A stretch of 64,000 nucleotides of DNA, taken from Rotaria socialis. Lineage: Eukaryota; Rotifera; Eurotatoria; Philodinida; Philodinidae. Position numbers and translations under genes: made by a program. Shown one piece after another: positions 24,101 through 38,829 of the stretch (the stretch's first letter is position 1; the number at the start of each line of letters is the position of its first letter). The notes under the pieces were generated by a model, which was not told the origin of the DNA, searched no databases, and saw only the letters and a list, made by a program, of their open reading frames with translations. The stretch covers positions 153,298 to 217,297 of the forward strand of contig CAJNYU010004046.1 of assembly GCA_905331475.1 (NCBI GenBank), read 5' to 3'.

Positions 24101-26027
24101 GTATAAATGCTTGATATTCTTTTTGTAGCCAAATGGAAATTTTGCACATGAAAAATATTGTAATCGATATTATATATGTCAAAATGGAAAAGATGTTGTA
24201 TTTACATGTCAAAATAATCTAAGATATTCAATCGAAAAAAATGAATGTGACTGGGCTATTAATGTTGATTGTAAAGGAAAAGCTGATTACATGTGGGAAG
24301 GTATTAAAGAAAATTTTTGTAAACGTTTAGTACGTATAAATTATATTATAGTTTATATTTAAAAAAGAAAATATTTTTATTTGAATAGCCGGATGGAAAT
24401 TATCCAGATGCTAAATATTGTAATAGATTTCATCAATGTCAAGCAGCTATGGATTATTCAAAACGGTGTCCAAATCGACTTATGTTTAATGAAGAATCAA
24501 AAGAATGTGATTGGGAAGATAAAGTTGAATGTAAAGGACGAGAAAAATTTATTGGTATGTTCGTCTTTTTGTTGATTTATATTAGTGACATGTTCTCTTT
24601 TTTTTCTTCCTATATTACATAATAGATACTGAAGGACTCGATGATTCAGTACGTCCAGGGTCAAATAATACTCGAGGACGTTCAACAAAATTCTGCATGC
24701 TGAAACAAAATGGAGATTACGCAGATTTGTTTTATTGTAATGTTTACCATAATTGTCATGGAGGTTTTGATACTATACAATATTGTACACACGGCTTAGT
24801 AAGTTATATAAGAGAGTCGATCGTTGAGATGTAAATTTGAAAAATGTATGGTTGTTTGTTAAAAATGTAAAATGCTGATTAATTATTATAGACGAAAGAA
24901 AAGAAATGTTAAGTATGCTTAACAAGTATTCAATAAAAATTTTGTGTAATTGTTTTACAAAATATGTATTTTTTTCACGATAAATTCTTATTAAAGAAGA
25001 GTTTTTACCATATTGATACATCTTAGGTTTGGCGCCAAGAAAGTGAAACAATAGGTCGATGCGATTGGTCTAAAGAACGATCTATTGATGGAGTCGATTG
25101 CAATGGAAAAGCTTTGTAAGTTCAATAAAGAAGGAAGAAAACAAGTTTCAAACTTAATTAAACCCTTTTTATTTGAAGATTTTTCATCGAAAAATTAGCT
25201 GAAAAAGATATTTTATCGAATTTACGTTCAGAATTTTGTATAAGTAAAGGTCCTGGCCTATATGAACATCAACGTTATTGTGATTTATATCTACAATGTA
25301 ATGAGCAAGGTGTTGGTGTAACTATGGAATGCAGTCGTACGTATTATTTTTTTGTTAAAAAATCTAAAGCTAATTTCTTTTCTCTTGCTCAGCTGGTCTT
25401 GTATTCAATGAAAAGAAAAAAGAATGTGACTATCAAGGAGATGTTGATGATGAAGAGAAAGGAGCTCTTTGTTTACAACCACGCACATTTCTTCGATCAA
25501 AACCAAAATCTGAACAAGCTTCAATTTTATTCGAAGGTGTTGATGCTACCGGACAATTTCCGTAAGAATTAAATTCAAATTTCAAATTCAAATTTTTCGA
25601 CCTATCCAAATTTAGAACACGTTTTGATTGTATGAGTAAAAACCAACAACTAATGTTTGCTGATATGGATTGGTGCAATATTTATCATGTATGTGTTGGA
25701 AGTCGAGATAATATATTTTTATGTCCACCTGGCACGATATTCAATGATACAAAACAAGGTTGTATGGATCGATTTGATGGAGTTAATTGTAATGGTACAC
25801 GTTCTTATTTTAAACCAACAATGAAACGTCAAAAGCGTATTGATGCACCAAGTGCACCACGAAAACTCCAATCATATGTTGCTATGAAGCCATTTTCTCA
25901 ACAAGCTAATAATCAACGAATTCCATTTGAATGGAATAAGTCCTATCAATCAAGACAAGTAATTAATCAGAGAAAAAATGCAGCTAGTTGTATTTACGAA
26001 ACATTTCATTTTCGTGCATGTCAGTAG
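21149..26027 (+). CDS. Secreted protein with ten chitin-binding (peritrophin-A) domains
   Basis: Thirteen exons: 21149-21203, 21262-22086, 22140-22674, 22725-23012, 23588-23808, 23879-24051, 24129-24329, 24389-24554, 24626-24798, 25027-25115, 25179-25336, 25393-25561 and 25616-26027, about 1,154 aa. Residues 1-18 (MSISRRHLFCIILLYIST) are a signal peptide. A Ser/Thr/Asn-rich, mucin-like region of ~330 residues follows, including a poly-Ser tract from a TCA repeat and many N-glycosylation sequons. Ten six-cysteine ChtBD2 domains follow, each with the C-x-YCNxYHxC-x-C-x-C(D/E)W pattern, for example EEYCNVYHVC. No transmembrane segment or catalytic domain is visible. Peritrophins bind chitin in gut linings, cuticles or egg shells. 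In a rotifer the jaw (mastax) lining or egg shell is a plausible site, by inference. The last domain has a changed C-terminal motif (CMDRFDGVNC) without the usual Trp. Confidence 0.93.
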
Positions 26028-26370
26028 AAGACAGATTTCAAAAAGGAAAAATTTAATGCAGCATAATAAAATCTCTTTCGGTGTATTCTATTAAATTTTG
26101 TGATGTCAGGAAAACATTTTTTTAAATAAGTACTTTTTTTTCTATTATAGTTCAATCGTTATTCTTTGAAACGGCAACAACATCATTAATACATACTCGT
26201 TATTTAGAAACGAATCTCTCCTTATTCAACAGATATTGTTTTCTCTTTGCTTGTGTAGTTGTTTTTTCGTCTTAATTGTTCACTCATAAGTGAATAAACT
26301 GTAACAGTTGTTAATTTATTTGAATTAGTTAGCTCAAAGAAAAAAAAACTACTAATAACTATGTGAAATT
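26028..26370. other. Convergent 3' spacer
   Basis: About 340 nt between two convergent stop codons (chitin-binding gene + and TDH gene -). It probably holds both 3' UTRs. No gene is seen. Confidence 0.6.
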
Positions 26371-28057
<1,687 letters not shown>

Positions 28058-30372
28058 TCTTATGGAATTTTATTCAAATGCCACCAATGTACACACCCCT
28101 TTTCAAATGATTGATAAATGCAACTGCGTATTTTCTTTTCGTTTTGTTATTCTAACCGTTGAAGTAGTTGAAATGCATGAGACTCATTTTGTCGTTTTCT
28201 CTTGTTTATCTTTGAAAAACTTTAATGAAGAAATTCTCCACTAAGAAGGCAAACAGAACTAAGACAACGCCATATAAGCAGAACGATCAATAATCAAAAT
28301 GCATGAAAATTTATTCGATTGAATGTCTTTGGTTGTAAAATTAAAACATTTCTTCTCAAAAAACTGCAGAAAACTTTTCAGTGAACTGAATGTTTTCTTC
28401 AGTTATTTTATATACGCAATTGTTTGATAAGTAATCGTTAGCCGATCAAACTGATATAAAAATTTTGTTGTCGCCCACACTCGATTAGAAAAAACTATTT
28501 AGATATACATTGTTGTATCTATTCCATTCTCGTTTGATCAATCACATGACATAATCCTATTTCATATATAAAATAATTATTCAAAGATAACTGAATTATT
28601 CGGAACTATTAATGCATATCTTTAAAAGAAAAATATTCAACTAGAGGCGATAAACGTATTATAATGGCACGATGTATTACTTCTTTTTTCTCTCTTTTTA
28701 TTTCATATGTGCATGAAAGCATATGGGATGAATTATAGAATTGTATCGTATGTTATTTTTATCATCATATGACGGATGTCTCTTTTTTTAATTACATTAA
28801 TGTACTACTCTCTCGTCACGATGTTGTATATCATCGAGTAAATTAAAACGGTTGATTCATACGACAAATCTTTCATTAATATATTAAGCTAGAAAAACAT
28901 CCTCATTATCAAGAAGCGAGTGCTTTTCTGCATTCATCATACATTTTCAGGAGAAGATATTCCAAAAATAATAAAATATATCGATTGAGCAAAGTCTGAG
29001 TTCCAGATCGATTTAAAAATACAATAGAATCCCTCAACAGTAGCTGTTTTTTCTTGTAACAAAAACTATGATTGAAATAAATATTCATTCAGCACGAAAT
29101 AAAATCTTTCAGAAAAAGATATCTATCTGATAATTCTTTCCTGTCAAAACGTTTTTCTTCCTCTTTCTATTTCAATTCTCATCATCCCATTTCATCTAAT
29201 TTCATATTCACTTTTTGTTCTTTGTTTTTGTATCACTATCAAGAAAAATTAGTGAAATCAGTGCATTTTTTTATCCATCAGATATCGTACGTATAATCAG
29301 TAGATTTCTACTTTGGTTCTTTGCTAGCGTTCGTAACACTGGCATCAAGAGTAGCGATTATTTAACACGTATCATTCAATGCTTCCTAGGTAACTATCGA
29401 TCAGATCACATTTTCTCGATTTCGAAAAGCAGCGTTGATTCATGAGTGGCATATAAAATTCTTTCATTACATTTAATGCACCCTTCGTTCATAGTTTTTA
29501 TAACTCTACTATTATGAACTCAAATCAATGTGGAAGTCTGTTGTAAAATATTTAAATAGCTTTTGGATAGCCTGCTAAATGAAATCAACCTAAGCTGATA
29601 TAGATTTCTCGCACTGTATTGAATATTTAGTATAACAAAAGATTCTAAACATTATAAAAACGTTACTGTACATGACCAGAACGTGGCGCGCTTCGCTACT
29701 TTCATGATGAATAAAAACTAAATTTGCTGATTGATTACTGAAATAACTTATAATAGTATTTTTTATGCATGTACGATTATACAGAGTTCCTGATTAATGG
29801 GTTATCTTTATCTTAAACAATCTAACGGATGCTAAAGAGAAAATAAATCATTTAGTATGCTCACCATGTCTTAGTTACGTTCCCATAGTTTAACGTATGT
29901 TTTCTTCGTAAAGCAACTCCTTATTGCAAAGATGGAACCGACATCGATACGAATTTCACACTGACTAGTTTCAAGTCTATCTTGTTTTTGTCGCCATGTA
30001 TACTAATTCGAAATTTCTATTGGTCGTAAAAGACACATATATTTTATAGTAGGACTCGTTATATGCCTGATCATTGGGTAGTTCTATTAAGGATATTATT
30101 TAATTTGAAAATAGCTAGAATCCATTATTACGCAACGGATGTTTAGAACGAAGGCGCAAAAGTTTGGAAAGTGATAATCAAATTCTGAACTAAATTCTAA
30201 ATCTGCACAAAAGAAAAATCATAAATGCACAACAGGCGAAGTGATTCAGAGAAATTCTTACAGTTCAAAACTGAGATTTTCTAACCAACAGTTCGTAGGT
30301 ACTCAAAGTTTTTTTTGTAGTCCCATCGAGAATTGCATAATTGAAACTGAGACACTTGTTAGTATTCGAAAA

Positions 30373-30410
<38 letters not shown>

Positions 30411-31362
30411 AAAAGTTCAAAATATTCGCATTACTTTGCTGATTAATCAATGCAATCATCGGTGTCAAATAAATGTTAAAGTTAGTTTTTCATATTTTGT
30501 TTGCGGACGGTTATATTTAAGGATATCAGTAAGAGTAACAAAGGATGAACGTATAAGGAATTGTTCACACACAAACATACCCTAATTTTACTTATCTTTA
30601 TAATTTTCCTTGACTTTCAATATAATAGCGTTGACAATAATTGCTTGCACATTCTTTTTAAATATCGTTACCTTCAATCATGAATTCATGAAACTCTTGA
30701 GTAGTATCTTGTAACTGTAGGTAATTAAATGCTACTTCCAAAAAGTTACACAGAAAAATATTTTGATTGAAATTTCCTTCATTTTCTACATAAATCCTTT
30801 TAAACATTGAGTAAGAGATTCAACAGATTATTGCATGAGAAATCCATTGGTTCTCATCAACTATCAGCAAACATAGAACTTGTATTACATTTTGATTTTT
30901 AAATGAAACTATTCGTTCGAACTTGTCTGCAAACTTATTTATCGTTGATTGTTGTCTTCTCGCATTCAAGTCTATTGCGGATCGTCAACATGTTGTCACT
31001 ATCGAATCGACGAAATATTATTGTCCAAAACTTATTATTTGTTTTGTTTTTCTTTGAATGATGAGAATCAGTAGAGTAGAAAAATAGACTGGGTAACAAC
31101 TAATGGTATCCGAACTACATACACAGTACGTGCCGGGTAAACTTTCATGATAAGAAAAAGAAAATGAACAATAACAACAAATGATCTTCCATAGTAAATT
31201 GGCTACAGTGACAATCACATAAAATTCTATGAAATAATAGTATTCATAGAAATTTGATTTCTAAACGTATATGGTAGAGACATGTCTATTTCTGGTCCAT
31301 CACGACTAGATTTAATAAATGGAAAACGTATAGCACCACGTTGAACACTTGTTGAAGATTGA
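28058..31362. other. Gene-free 3.3-kb stretch
   Basis: No supported gene. Open frames at 28032-28244, 29215-29445 and 31018-31218 are short and low-complexity, with no domain features. A (CT)n microsatellite lies at 30374-30406. The TDH promoter should be at its left end and the PPTC7 3' UTR at its right end. Confidence 0.45.
30374..30406. repeat. (CT)n microsatellite
   Basis: About 16 uninterrupted CT dinucleotides. It is not associated with a gene. Confidence 0.9.
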
Positions 31363-33514
31363 TTAACCTGTCGATGTTACAGCAGCAAGTAATACTGTAA
31401 CATCATCAGGTTTTCCACCTACAAAAAAAATTGAATTGCATTTAAACTTTTACTTATTTTAATGTGTCATTAGTTGTTTGCTATCAGTCATACTCTCTCT
31501 CTCTCTCTAAATATATATATGGCACACCAGACAGCTGAATATAAAATTGTACTAAGAAATAATATCAATGTTTTTTTTTACTTAAAACTAAGTATTAGTG
31601 AACATTAAACTTTCTGAATCTGAATAGTTTAACCAAGGGGAAAAGGGTGGACTTTTGGACTTGAAGTTAATTTGAGCTACTTGTTCTAACTTTGCGCTAC
31701 TTGAGTGATACTTTGAGCTACGTCAAGCTACGTCAAGTAGTGTACTTTGACGTGCTTTTGTACTTCAAGTCCGCTGTTTTCTGCTTGAGCTTAACATGAA
31801 TACATTATCGTATAGAACTGCTCAGAAACGATTATCTTTTACTTTAATATATTTATATTTATAAAACGTATTAATTACTTACCGCAAATATTGATGCCTA
31901 ATGATCTTCTAGCACTTTTAGCAAAAGGTGAATAGAAACTAGGATCATGCCCATTGTCCAATGCACGTTTAGCTAAGGCATGTGCAGCAAGTTGTATATT
32001 ATCCAATGTTGGCTCCTAGAATAAATGTAGCTTTTTTATATAGAAGATTCATAAGACATGGTTTGGTTTCTTTTTTGTTCATAACTATTCAAGTGTGATG
32101 CTGTTTTACAACACAACACTAATCCGATGAATAACTTAACGATCAAAAAATGTAAATAATTTCTAGTATTCTTATCAAAATAACAATGAATGTCAACTAT
32201 TTCTTGTATGCATTTTCGTGTCATTTAATACAAAAACAAAATATTACACCACATTGTAAAGACGTTGTGCGTAGTCTCGAAAAATGGAACTATAGTTTTT
32301 TACGATGATATAGAATTAGTTAGGAAAAGAAATATCCGACAAACAATGAAAATCATTTGAAAGATACACGGTCAATTAAGATCACTTATGGTTATTATTT
32401 GATTGATTCACTATATTTTCTTTTCTTCAAATTCTTCAAAATAAATAAACTTACTTTAATCTTTTTTACTTCTTCAATTACAGTTGAATCTGGTAAATTG
32501 TCCCATACACCATCGGTTGCAATAAGAATAAAATCATTTTCTTCAACATTGAATGACGTCACCGACGCCGCATCAGGACTAAATAAATCAAAATTGATAT
32601 TTTATTTCTTATTGTTTGACGAAAAATAAATACAAAAATAAAGTGTTCAACACTAATTTTTTACCTATCAGCAATTAAATTCGGATCTTTAATTGTTGGA
32701 TGAATAGCTAACTGGAATGGTGAGTTAAAATAATGTTGTTGCTCTTGTGATCGATGCACAATAATATTTTTTCTTATAACTACAAATCCACTATCACCTA
32801 AATTTGCTGTATGCAAAATACTTTTTTCTCGATGTAGTGCAACAATGCATGCGGTACTACTGCCTATAAAAAAAAACGTAAGTGAGACTACGTTGAAAGG
32901 CTTTGTTTTTCAATAAAAATTTTCTTTACCAATAATACATTGTTTATCTTCTAATAATTGTTTATAACCTTTTGAGAGTAGCTCTTTTAATGTTAAAGGA
33001 TTCAAATCTAGAAGTTTATTATCAACCAGAGATTTGCATGCTGCCATGAGAGAACTTGAAAATAAAGATGGATCAACACCATATTCGCGCCACCCGCCGA
33101 CGCCATCAGCAACACCTTAATTTAACAAGATAAATACTCGTGTATATTGATAAGACAATTTTTTATACCAAGAAAATCTCCTACACGACTTTTAGCTATG
33201 AAAAATGCATCATCGCCGAAACCATTCGCTCGATTTGTTCGTTGAATTTTTGGTGAATTTTTTTTCTTTTTCAAATTTTCTTTTTCATCTTCATCATCAT
33301 CATGACCTGAATAACCTGATGTAGCAGTGACTAGATGTACAGCACGTGTTATTGTTGGTGACGATGATGATATAGCCGGACGATTTGACGTTTGTGAATT
33401 ATGAACAGATGCTGATGTTGATAAACGTAATAAACTATTATATAAGAAATTTTCAGTTTCTGTACCACTAAGAGCACGTGTAAATAAGCGTGCATAGATA
33501 GCCAAGGATTGCAT
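31363..33514 (-). CDS. PPTC7: PP2C-type protein phosphatase PPTC7-like
   Basis: Six exons: 33514-33169, 33115-32930, 32863-32665, 32578-32455, 32015-31883 and 31418-31363, about 347 aa. PPTC7 is a Mn/Mg-dependent Ser/Thr phosphatase that, in studied animals, acts on mitochondrial proteins and affects CoQ synthesis and mitophagy. Motifs appear in order: [18 protein letters not shown], then [17 protein letters not shown] (metal-binding Asp), [63 protein letters not shown] (second Asp) and [12 protein letters not shown]. The N-terminal ~95 residues are Ser/Thr-rich with an acidic patch (DDDEDEKEN) and a Lys run (KKKK). They start with a possible mitochondrial presequence, [16 protein letters not shown]. 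Introns 4 (32454-32016) and 5 (31882-31419) are long; intron 5 carries a small inverted repeat. All PP2C metal ligands I can recognise are present. Confidence 0.93.
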
Positions 33515-36194
33515 AGTTAATATTTAATTTATCTAAATTAATTTAGTCAATACAAAAGAACCTGATGCCAAAATATTCAAGTAAATAAACCTTGAGAAGA
33601 CGTTTGGACATCTACCGTTAGCTAGCTAAAAGAAAAAGAAACGAAATAAAATTTTATATGGTCAATAAAAAAATATATTTACAATTTTTGTTTTCAAGTG
33701 TTCTGTGTTCAACACACACGTTCTTTGTCTTTTTCGTTTCTATTGTTCGATTATAGCTTATGTAACGCTAGCCTTCTGTATAGATTCAGTTTTTGCTATA
33801 AAAAAGAGAATTCATTATTGATCTTAAATATATTAATGAATTGAACATAAAAAATAATTAGGCAGATCAGAAACATCAAATATTGTGAAGTAGACGTGAG
33901 ATTTTCAACCAATTTTTTATGCAGGTCATTTTTACATATGTGAATGAGAAAATAAATTACAGTAGGATATTTCTTATTGTATCCGGATGTTCTACAGATA
34001 GCAGGGTTCTATTAAATATGAAATTGAGATTTTAACTCAAAATTAAATATCCAACTAGCACGTATAAACATCCTTCCATGTATTGAATGTGCATAGCAAC
34101 GAGACAATGAACAGTAGTGCGATGCTATAGACACACTATCATATCCATCTCTATAAAAAATGTTTTTTGTTTCCAAAATAGAAGATGTTCATAACAATTA
34201 TGTTAGTAAGCAATTATTGAAAAACATATGTATATGTCTACATGTATCACAAGATTTGATTAGTCAATAATATTATAATATATTGGCTGACTTTATGAAA
34301 TATATTTTATTCCATATAATCGATTACAACAAAGCAATTCTATATTATGTTAAATGGCTATCGTTTGAAAAATGAAAAAACTAAGTTAAATACATAGATA
34401 CTGACCTATAGAATCAATTATTGACTTGGTAATGATCGTCTTAATTAGGCAGAAATCTAAAGGTGAACAATAGACGATGAACACATTTGAACAGATCTAA
34501 AATATGAACAAACAGATTTTTCTTTAGTATTTTGTTTTACTCTAACTAACAACAACTTTGTTTTTATTCACACTGAAATCACCTTTTCACTGTCTGTGAC
34601 ACATCAGATTGATTGCAAAACGTCAACAGTACTTGACAGAACATCTTGGTTTTATGACAGAAAACTCTGATCATCTGTCATATCATAGAGAAGTTAAATA
34701 TTTCTCCTTGTCATTTTACTTTTTCTATTAAAATATCCTTCTCGTGACCATTGTGATCGCCGTGGTCATTATGATCAATCATTAAATTACAGAAGAAGGA
34801 AGAACGATTTCAGATTTGTTGTAACATTACCAATAGATAGAAAACATATAATTCCTATATATTAGCACAGCTATTTCATCTTTGTTTACTTAATGAACGT
34901 CTATCACAATACATGTAAGGATATATAATAAAACAATTAGAAATTATTCAAAATATAGAAACCTACACTTTTCAATGGATATATTTCAGTAGTAACAATA
35001 ATGAAGATAAGAATGATGCTCAAAAGGTAACTACAAAGAAAGTAGTTTTTATCATAATACACACGCCTACACCAAGACAAACTTCCTTACATAAGTAGGA
35101 GAAACAGCTCTACTACCAAAAGCGGACGAAGAAAAAAAAGGCATGTGATCTATCGGCTCGGGAGAAAGAAAGAACGGAAAAGAAAAAAAAGCATTGTACT
35201 GAGAAGAGAAAAGAAAAAAAGAGAGTATAAGTCTATAGGGCGAATAATGCTTACAATGGAGGTGTTTGTATTGTAAGTTGAAAAGACTAGATATTTTTAG
35301 TTCAAAAGAAAACTCTCACCACTAAACTAACAAAGTTGAAATATTAACTCCCCTTGATGTGTCTAAAAGGAGATATTCGATTTTTCAATGAATTTTCTCT
35401 ACAGGACCGGCTTTCCCAACAATATCATATTTTCGAATTTGGACCTGAAGCTTTGTATGCATGAATGTCTCAATGAGAGTAGCTTATGGAAAAAAAATCA
35501 GAAGTTTTGGACAAATCCTCTTCGAGATATGAATCTCTCAAAATATTGACGACTTTCTATGGCAGCTGTACGCTTGAGACATCTATATCTCGAAGAGTTT
35601 GCCCAAAACTTCTGATTTTTTTCTCTATCAGCTAGTCTCATTGAGACCTTCATGCATACAAAGTTTCAGGTTCAAATTCAAAAATATGATATTGCTGGGA
35701 AAGCTGGTTTCGCAGAGAAAATTCACTGAAAAATCGGCTATCTCCCTCTAGACAAGCCAAGGGGAACTAATATTTTAACCTTGTTAGTTTGACGATGAGA
35801 GCTTTCTTTTGATGTAAAAATATCTAGTCTTTTCAACTTTCAATACAAACAACTCCATTGTTAGGGTTATTTGGTACAACTGGGAAAGCAAAGCTAAGAC
35901 ACAAGAAAACGAGCATTTCAGTATCATGAATCGGGTTATAGTAACCCAAAGTATACTATCATTAATAAACTACCGTTGACCGAACGTACCGACTGATATT
36001 TCAAGTCGATACTATTTTTATTAACCTAAGTTAAATATGAGGAAAAAAAGCGTGTAACAATTTTTAAGTGCAAGACGTACACATTAAAAAAAACAGAAAA
36101 AACACTATCAATAAGAGCACAAGAGGAATGTCAACAATATGAGCGTATGTGTGTCACTTCTGTTTTAGTTGTTTATATAAATCTAAATAATTAA
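33515..36194. other. Intergenic stretch with foldback element
   Basis: About 2.7 kb between PPTC7 and the 3' end of PDIA6, both on the - strand. It holds the large inverted repeat at 35251-35863 and a purine-rich A/G tract at about 35095-35225. I see no coding sequence. Confidence 0.5.
35251..35863. repeat. ~610-bp inverted repeat (foldback/MITE-like)
   Basis: Two arms of nearly 290 bp are reverse complements of one another around a short centre at about 35543-35570. The left arm starts TTACAATGGAGGTGTTTGTA; the right arm ends TACAAACAACTCCATTGTTA. Matching blocks continue inward: AGACTAGATATTTTTA with TAAAAATATCTAGTCT, and TTCGAGATAT with ATATCTCGAA beside the loop. No open frame lies inside. 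Target-site duplications are not obvious by eye. Transcription would give a long hairpin. Confidence 0.92.
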
Positions 36195-38436
36195 TTATAA
36201 GTCAACTTTTTTCTTTCTCATAGTAACAGCATCATCATCATCATCCATATTAACATCACTAAGGTCGATGTCTTCAACATCATCTAATTTGCCATCTTTA
36301 CCATCCCATGGTTCACTATCATCAATTGTAGGTAATTTGCCATCAGCAACGCCACTCAAAGGCACTAACGGACTTGTTAAACGACCTGCTGATAATTCTT
36401 TTAAGAACCCACTAATCCCTGACTCACTAAATGCTCCTTTAAGCACAACATATTTTCCTTTTCGTGAGTTAATTGCAACTTGTGCTGGATAACCAAAACC
36501 ACCAATACCAACACTTGCCTCCAATGTTGGTTGACGAAATGCTTCAACCCATAGCCAGCTCCAACCATTGCGTTTATAATTTTCACCGAATTTTTTCAAC
36601 ATTTTGATATGTTCATTACGGCAATTCGATTGACAATCAAGTATATTTGGTAAAAATGATATAATACACAATTGTTTTCCAGCACAATTACTATCTAGAA
36701 CAGCTTGACTGGTTATTTCATATACATCAGGCGGAGGTACATTTGCTTGATGTTTATCTAATGCCCAAGCAACAATATCCTGTTCAATGAAAAAAATATA
36801 AATCTTGTAGTTCAGGTAAGAAACGCGAAATGGCTCCTTACGCTTGTAGTTCGTCCACCAGTATAGTCTTCTGCTTGTCCATTCTTTTTGCCGGCTGGAA
36901 AGAATTTGATGGTTGGAAAACCTTGTACTCCATATCGTTGTGCCGATTGGGTATGAATAGTTGCATCCACAACTCCTAATTTGACTTTGCCTTTTAATTC
37001 AGTTGCAGCACGAGCCCATTCTGGAGCTAAATTCTTGCAATCTACAAGCAAAGACATGAAAAGTTCAAGTTGAAAATCATTCAACTGTATACTTACGGCC
37101 ACACCATGGAGCCACTAAAGTGAAGAAGAAGAAAAAATTATTCAATATCGTTATTTAATAGTAACATAGATATACTTTCAAATTATATTTATTCGTTTCC
37201 GTAATTTCGATAGGTTTAGGTAGATAAATACAGCTAGATACATAATTTACATTGTATGTATTGAATATTTCTTATTCTCTGAGCTATACTTCTTTCTCAT
37301 CAAACCCAAAAGCCCTTCTAATGCCATCGAAATTTTTTAATGTATTGCTAATTAGTTTTTGTTTTCATGAAAGCAGTTAACTTATAAAAATAGTCAGATT
37401 GATTAGCAGATGCTAGGAATTTTATAAGGATCTCCTTCCATTCTGTCAATAAGACAAGAAAGAATCATGAATGAAAGATCAAAGATAACTGGCACTTTTT
37501 TTTATATATTCTTGATTCAAGACAATTAAGTGAACTTTGAACTAGCAAAATGCTTCTTTGCTTGTCTAAACACTAAACTGTTCTAGAAATTTTCTCATCG
37601 ATGTCCGAAATCATCGATTATCATTACACGTAAAGTTAAAAACTCACATAACAATACAAATATTCATTTAAAATCTTATACCTCATTTTTCGTTAAATTC
37701 TCAGTTATAAAGCTTTCAGAGTAAAGCATTTTCCTGTTTGAAGTAATTCTAGATCTATGTGGCAATAAGACTTTTAAAATAAAATACTTACTAAATTCGA
37801 CAAGCCATGCATCATCTGAATCGAGAACAGTTGACTACAAATTAAAAATACGTACACTAAATGATTTTTTTTTTCACAATTAGAATAATCTACCTGAAAA
37901 TCACTATCTGTTAAATCAATTGTATCTTTTCCACCACTGCCACTACTGCTTCCTCCACCTCCTCCTCGTTTACCCAAACGTTCATTGACAACAGTTTTCA
38001 ATTGACTAAGAGCTTGCTCAACGATAGCATCAGCTGTTCGTCCACCTTGATAATCTGTTGGCGATCGTTTATTTGTTCCAAATATTTTAATAGTTGGGAA
38101 ACCCGATACACCATATTGCTGCCCAAGTGATTTATGGGTATCTGCATCGACAGCACCGACTTTAACAATACCTTTCAATGCTGTTGCAGCTCGTTTCCAT
38201 TCCGGTGTCAAACTTTGACAATCTAATAACAACCGAATTGAAAAAGTATACTTTTAAAATGAATACTTACGACCACACCATGGAGCATAAAATTCTACAA
38301 ACCATATTTCAGAACCTTGTAAAACTAGACGTTCGAAATTCGTTGGATCAAGTTGAATAACATCATCACTTGAACTATAAAAACCATGGACAGCGGTAAT
38401 GATACCAAAGACATATAGCACCACGCAGGAGACCAT
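36195..38436 (-). CDS. PDIA6: Protein disulfide-isomerase A6 (P5)
   Basis: Six exons: 38436-38271, 38222-37894, 37834-37792, 37114-37097, 37041-36842 and 36779-36195, about 446 aa. It catalyses disulfide formation and exchange in the ER lumen. The protein starts with a signal peptide ([18 protein letters not shown]) followed by [11 protein letters not shown], as in animal PDIA6. Thioredoxin domain 1 has [10 protein letters not shown], with CGHC built across an intron. A Gly/Ser linker ([12 protein letters not shown]) follows. Domain 2 has [17 protein letters not shown], where Met replaces the usual Tyr. The C-terminal b-like domain contains WSWLWVEA and [19 protein letters not shown]. An acidic tail ends in KVDL, a variant of the KDEL retention signal. 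The 18-nt fourth exon encodes the second active-site segment. I chose the start at 38436 over an upstream in-frame Met because it gives a clean signal peptide. An acceptor-like TATTCAG precedes it by 12 nt. Confidence 0.95.
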
Positions 38437-38829
38437 ATTCAATTTTATCTGAATATGTGTATGTGCAAATGTATAACGAAGAAAAAAAGTATAATTCTTG
38501 TCGTCTAACAATCGTATTTTATTTGTTGTGCCATGTCATACCTGTTCCCCAATCACGATACAGCGCGTTTGATCTATGCGATGGCCCTATCAAAAAATGA
38601 TTCAAGACCTTTTCTGATGTTTGATGAAAAATATAACAAATTCTTTTCTGTATATACATTTCATTAATTTTATTTTAAAAAGATAATTTCAATTAAATTT
38701 TACATATACAATTGATTAATAACATGTACATTCAACATAGCGCTTTATCTGATTGGTTGAATTTTTCGACGACAACTCATAACCATAAAATGGAATTAAA
38801 TTTGATTTATAATTGTAAAATTTACAACG
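38437..38829. promoter_or_regulatory. Shared divergent promoter region PDIA6/MDH2
   Basis: The 393 nt between the two divergent start codons must contain both 5' regions. I see A+T-rich sequence and no motif I would name with confidence. Co-regulation is possible but not shown. Confidence 0.45.
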
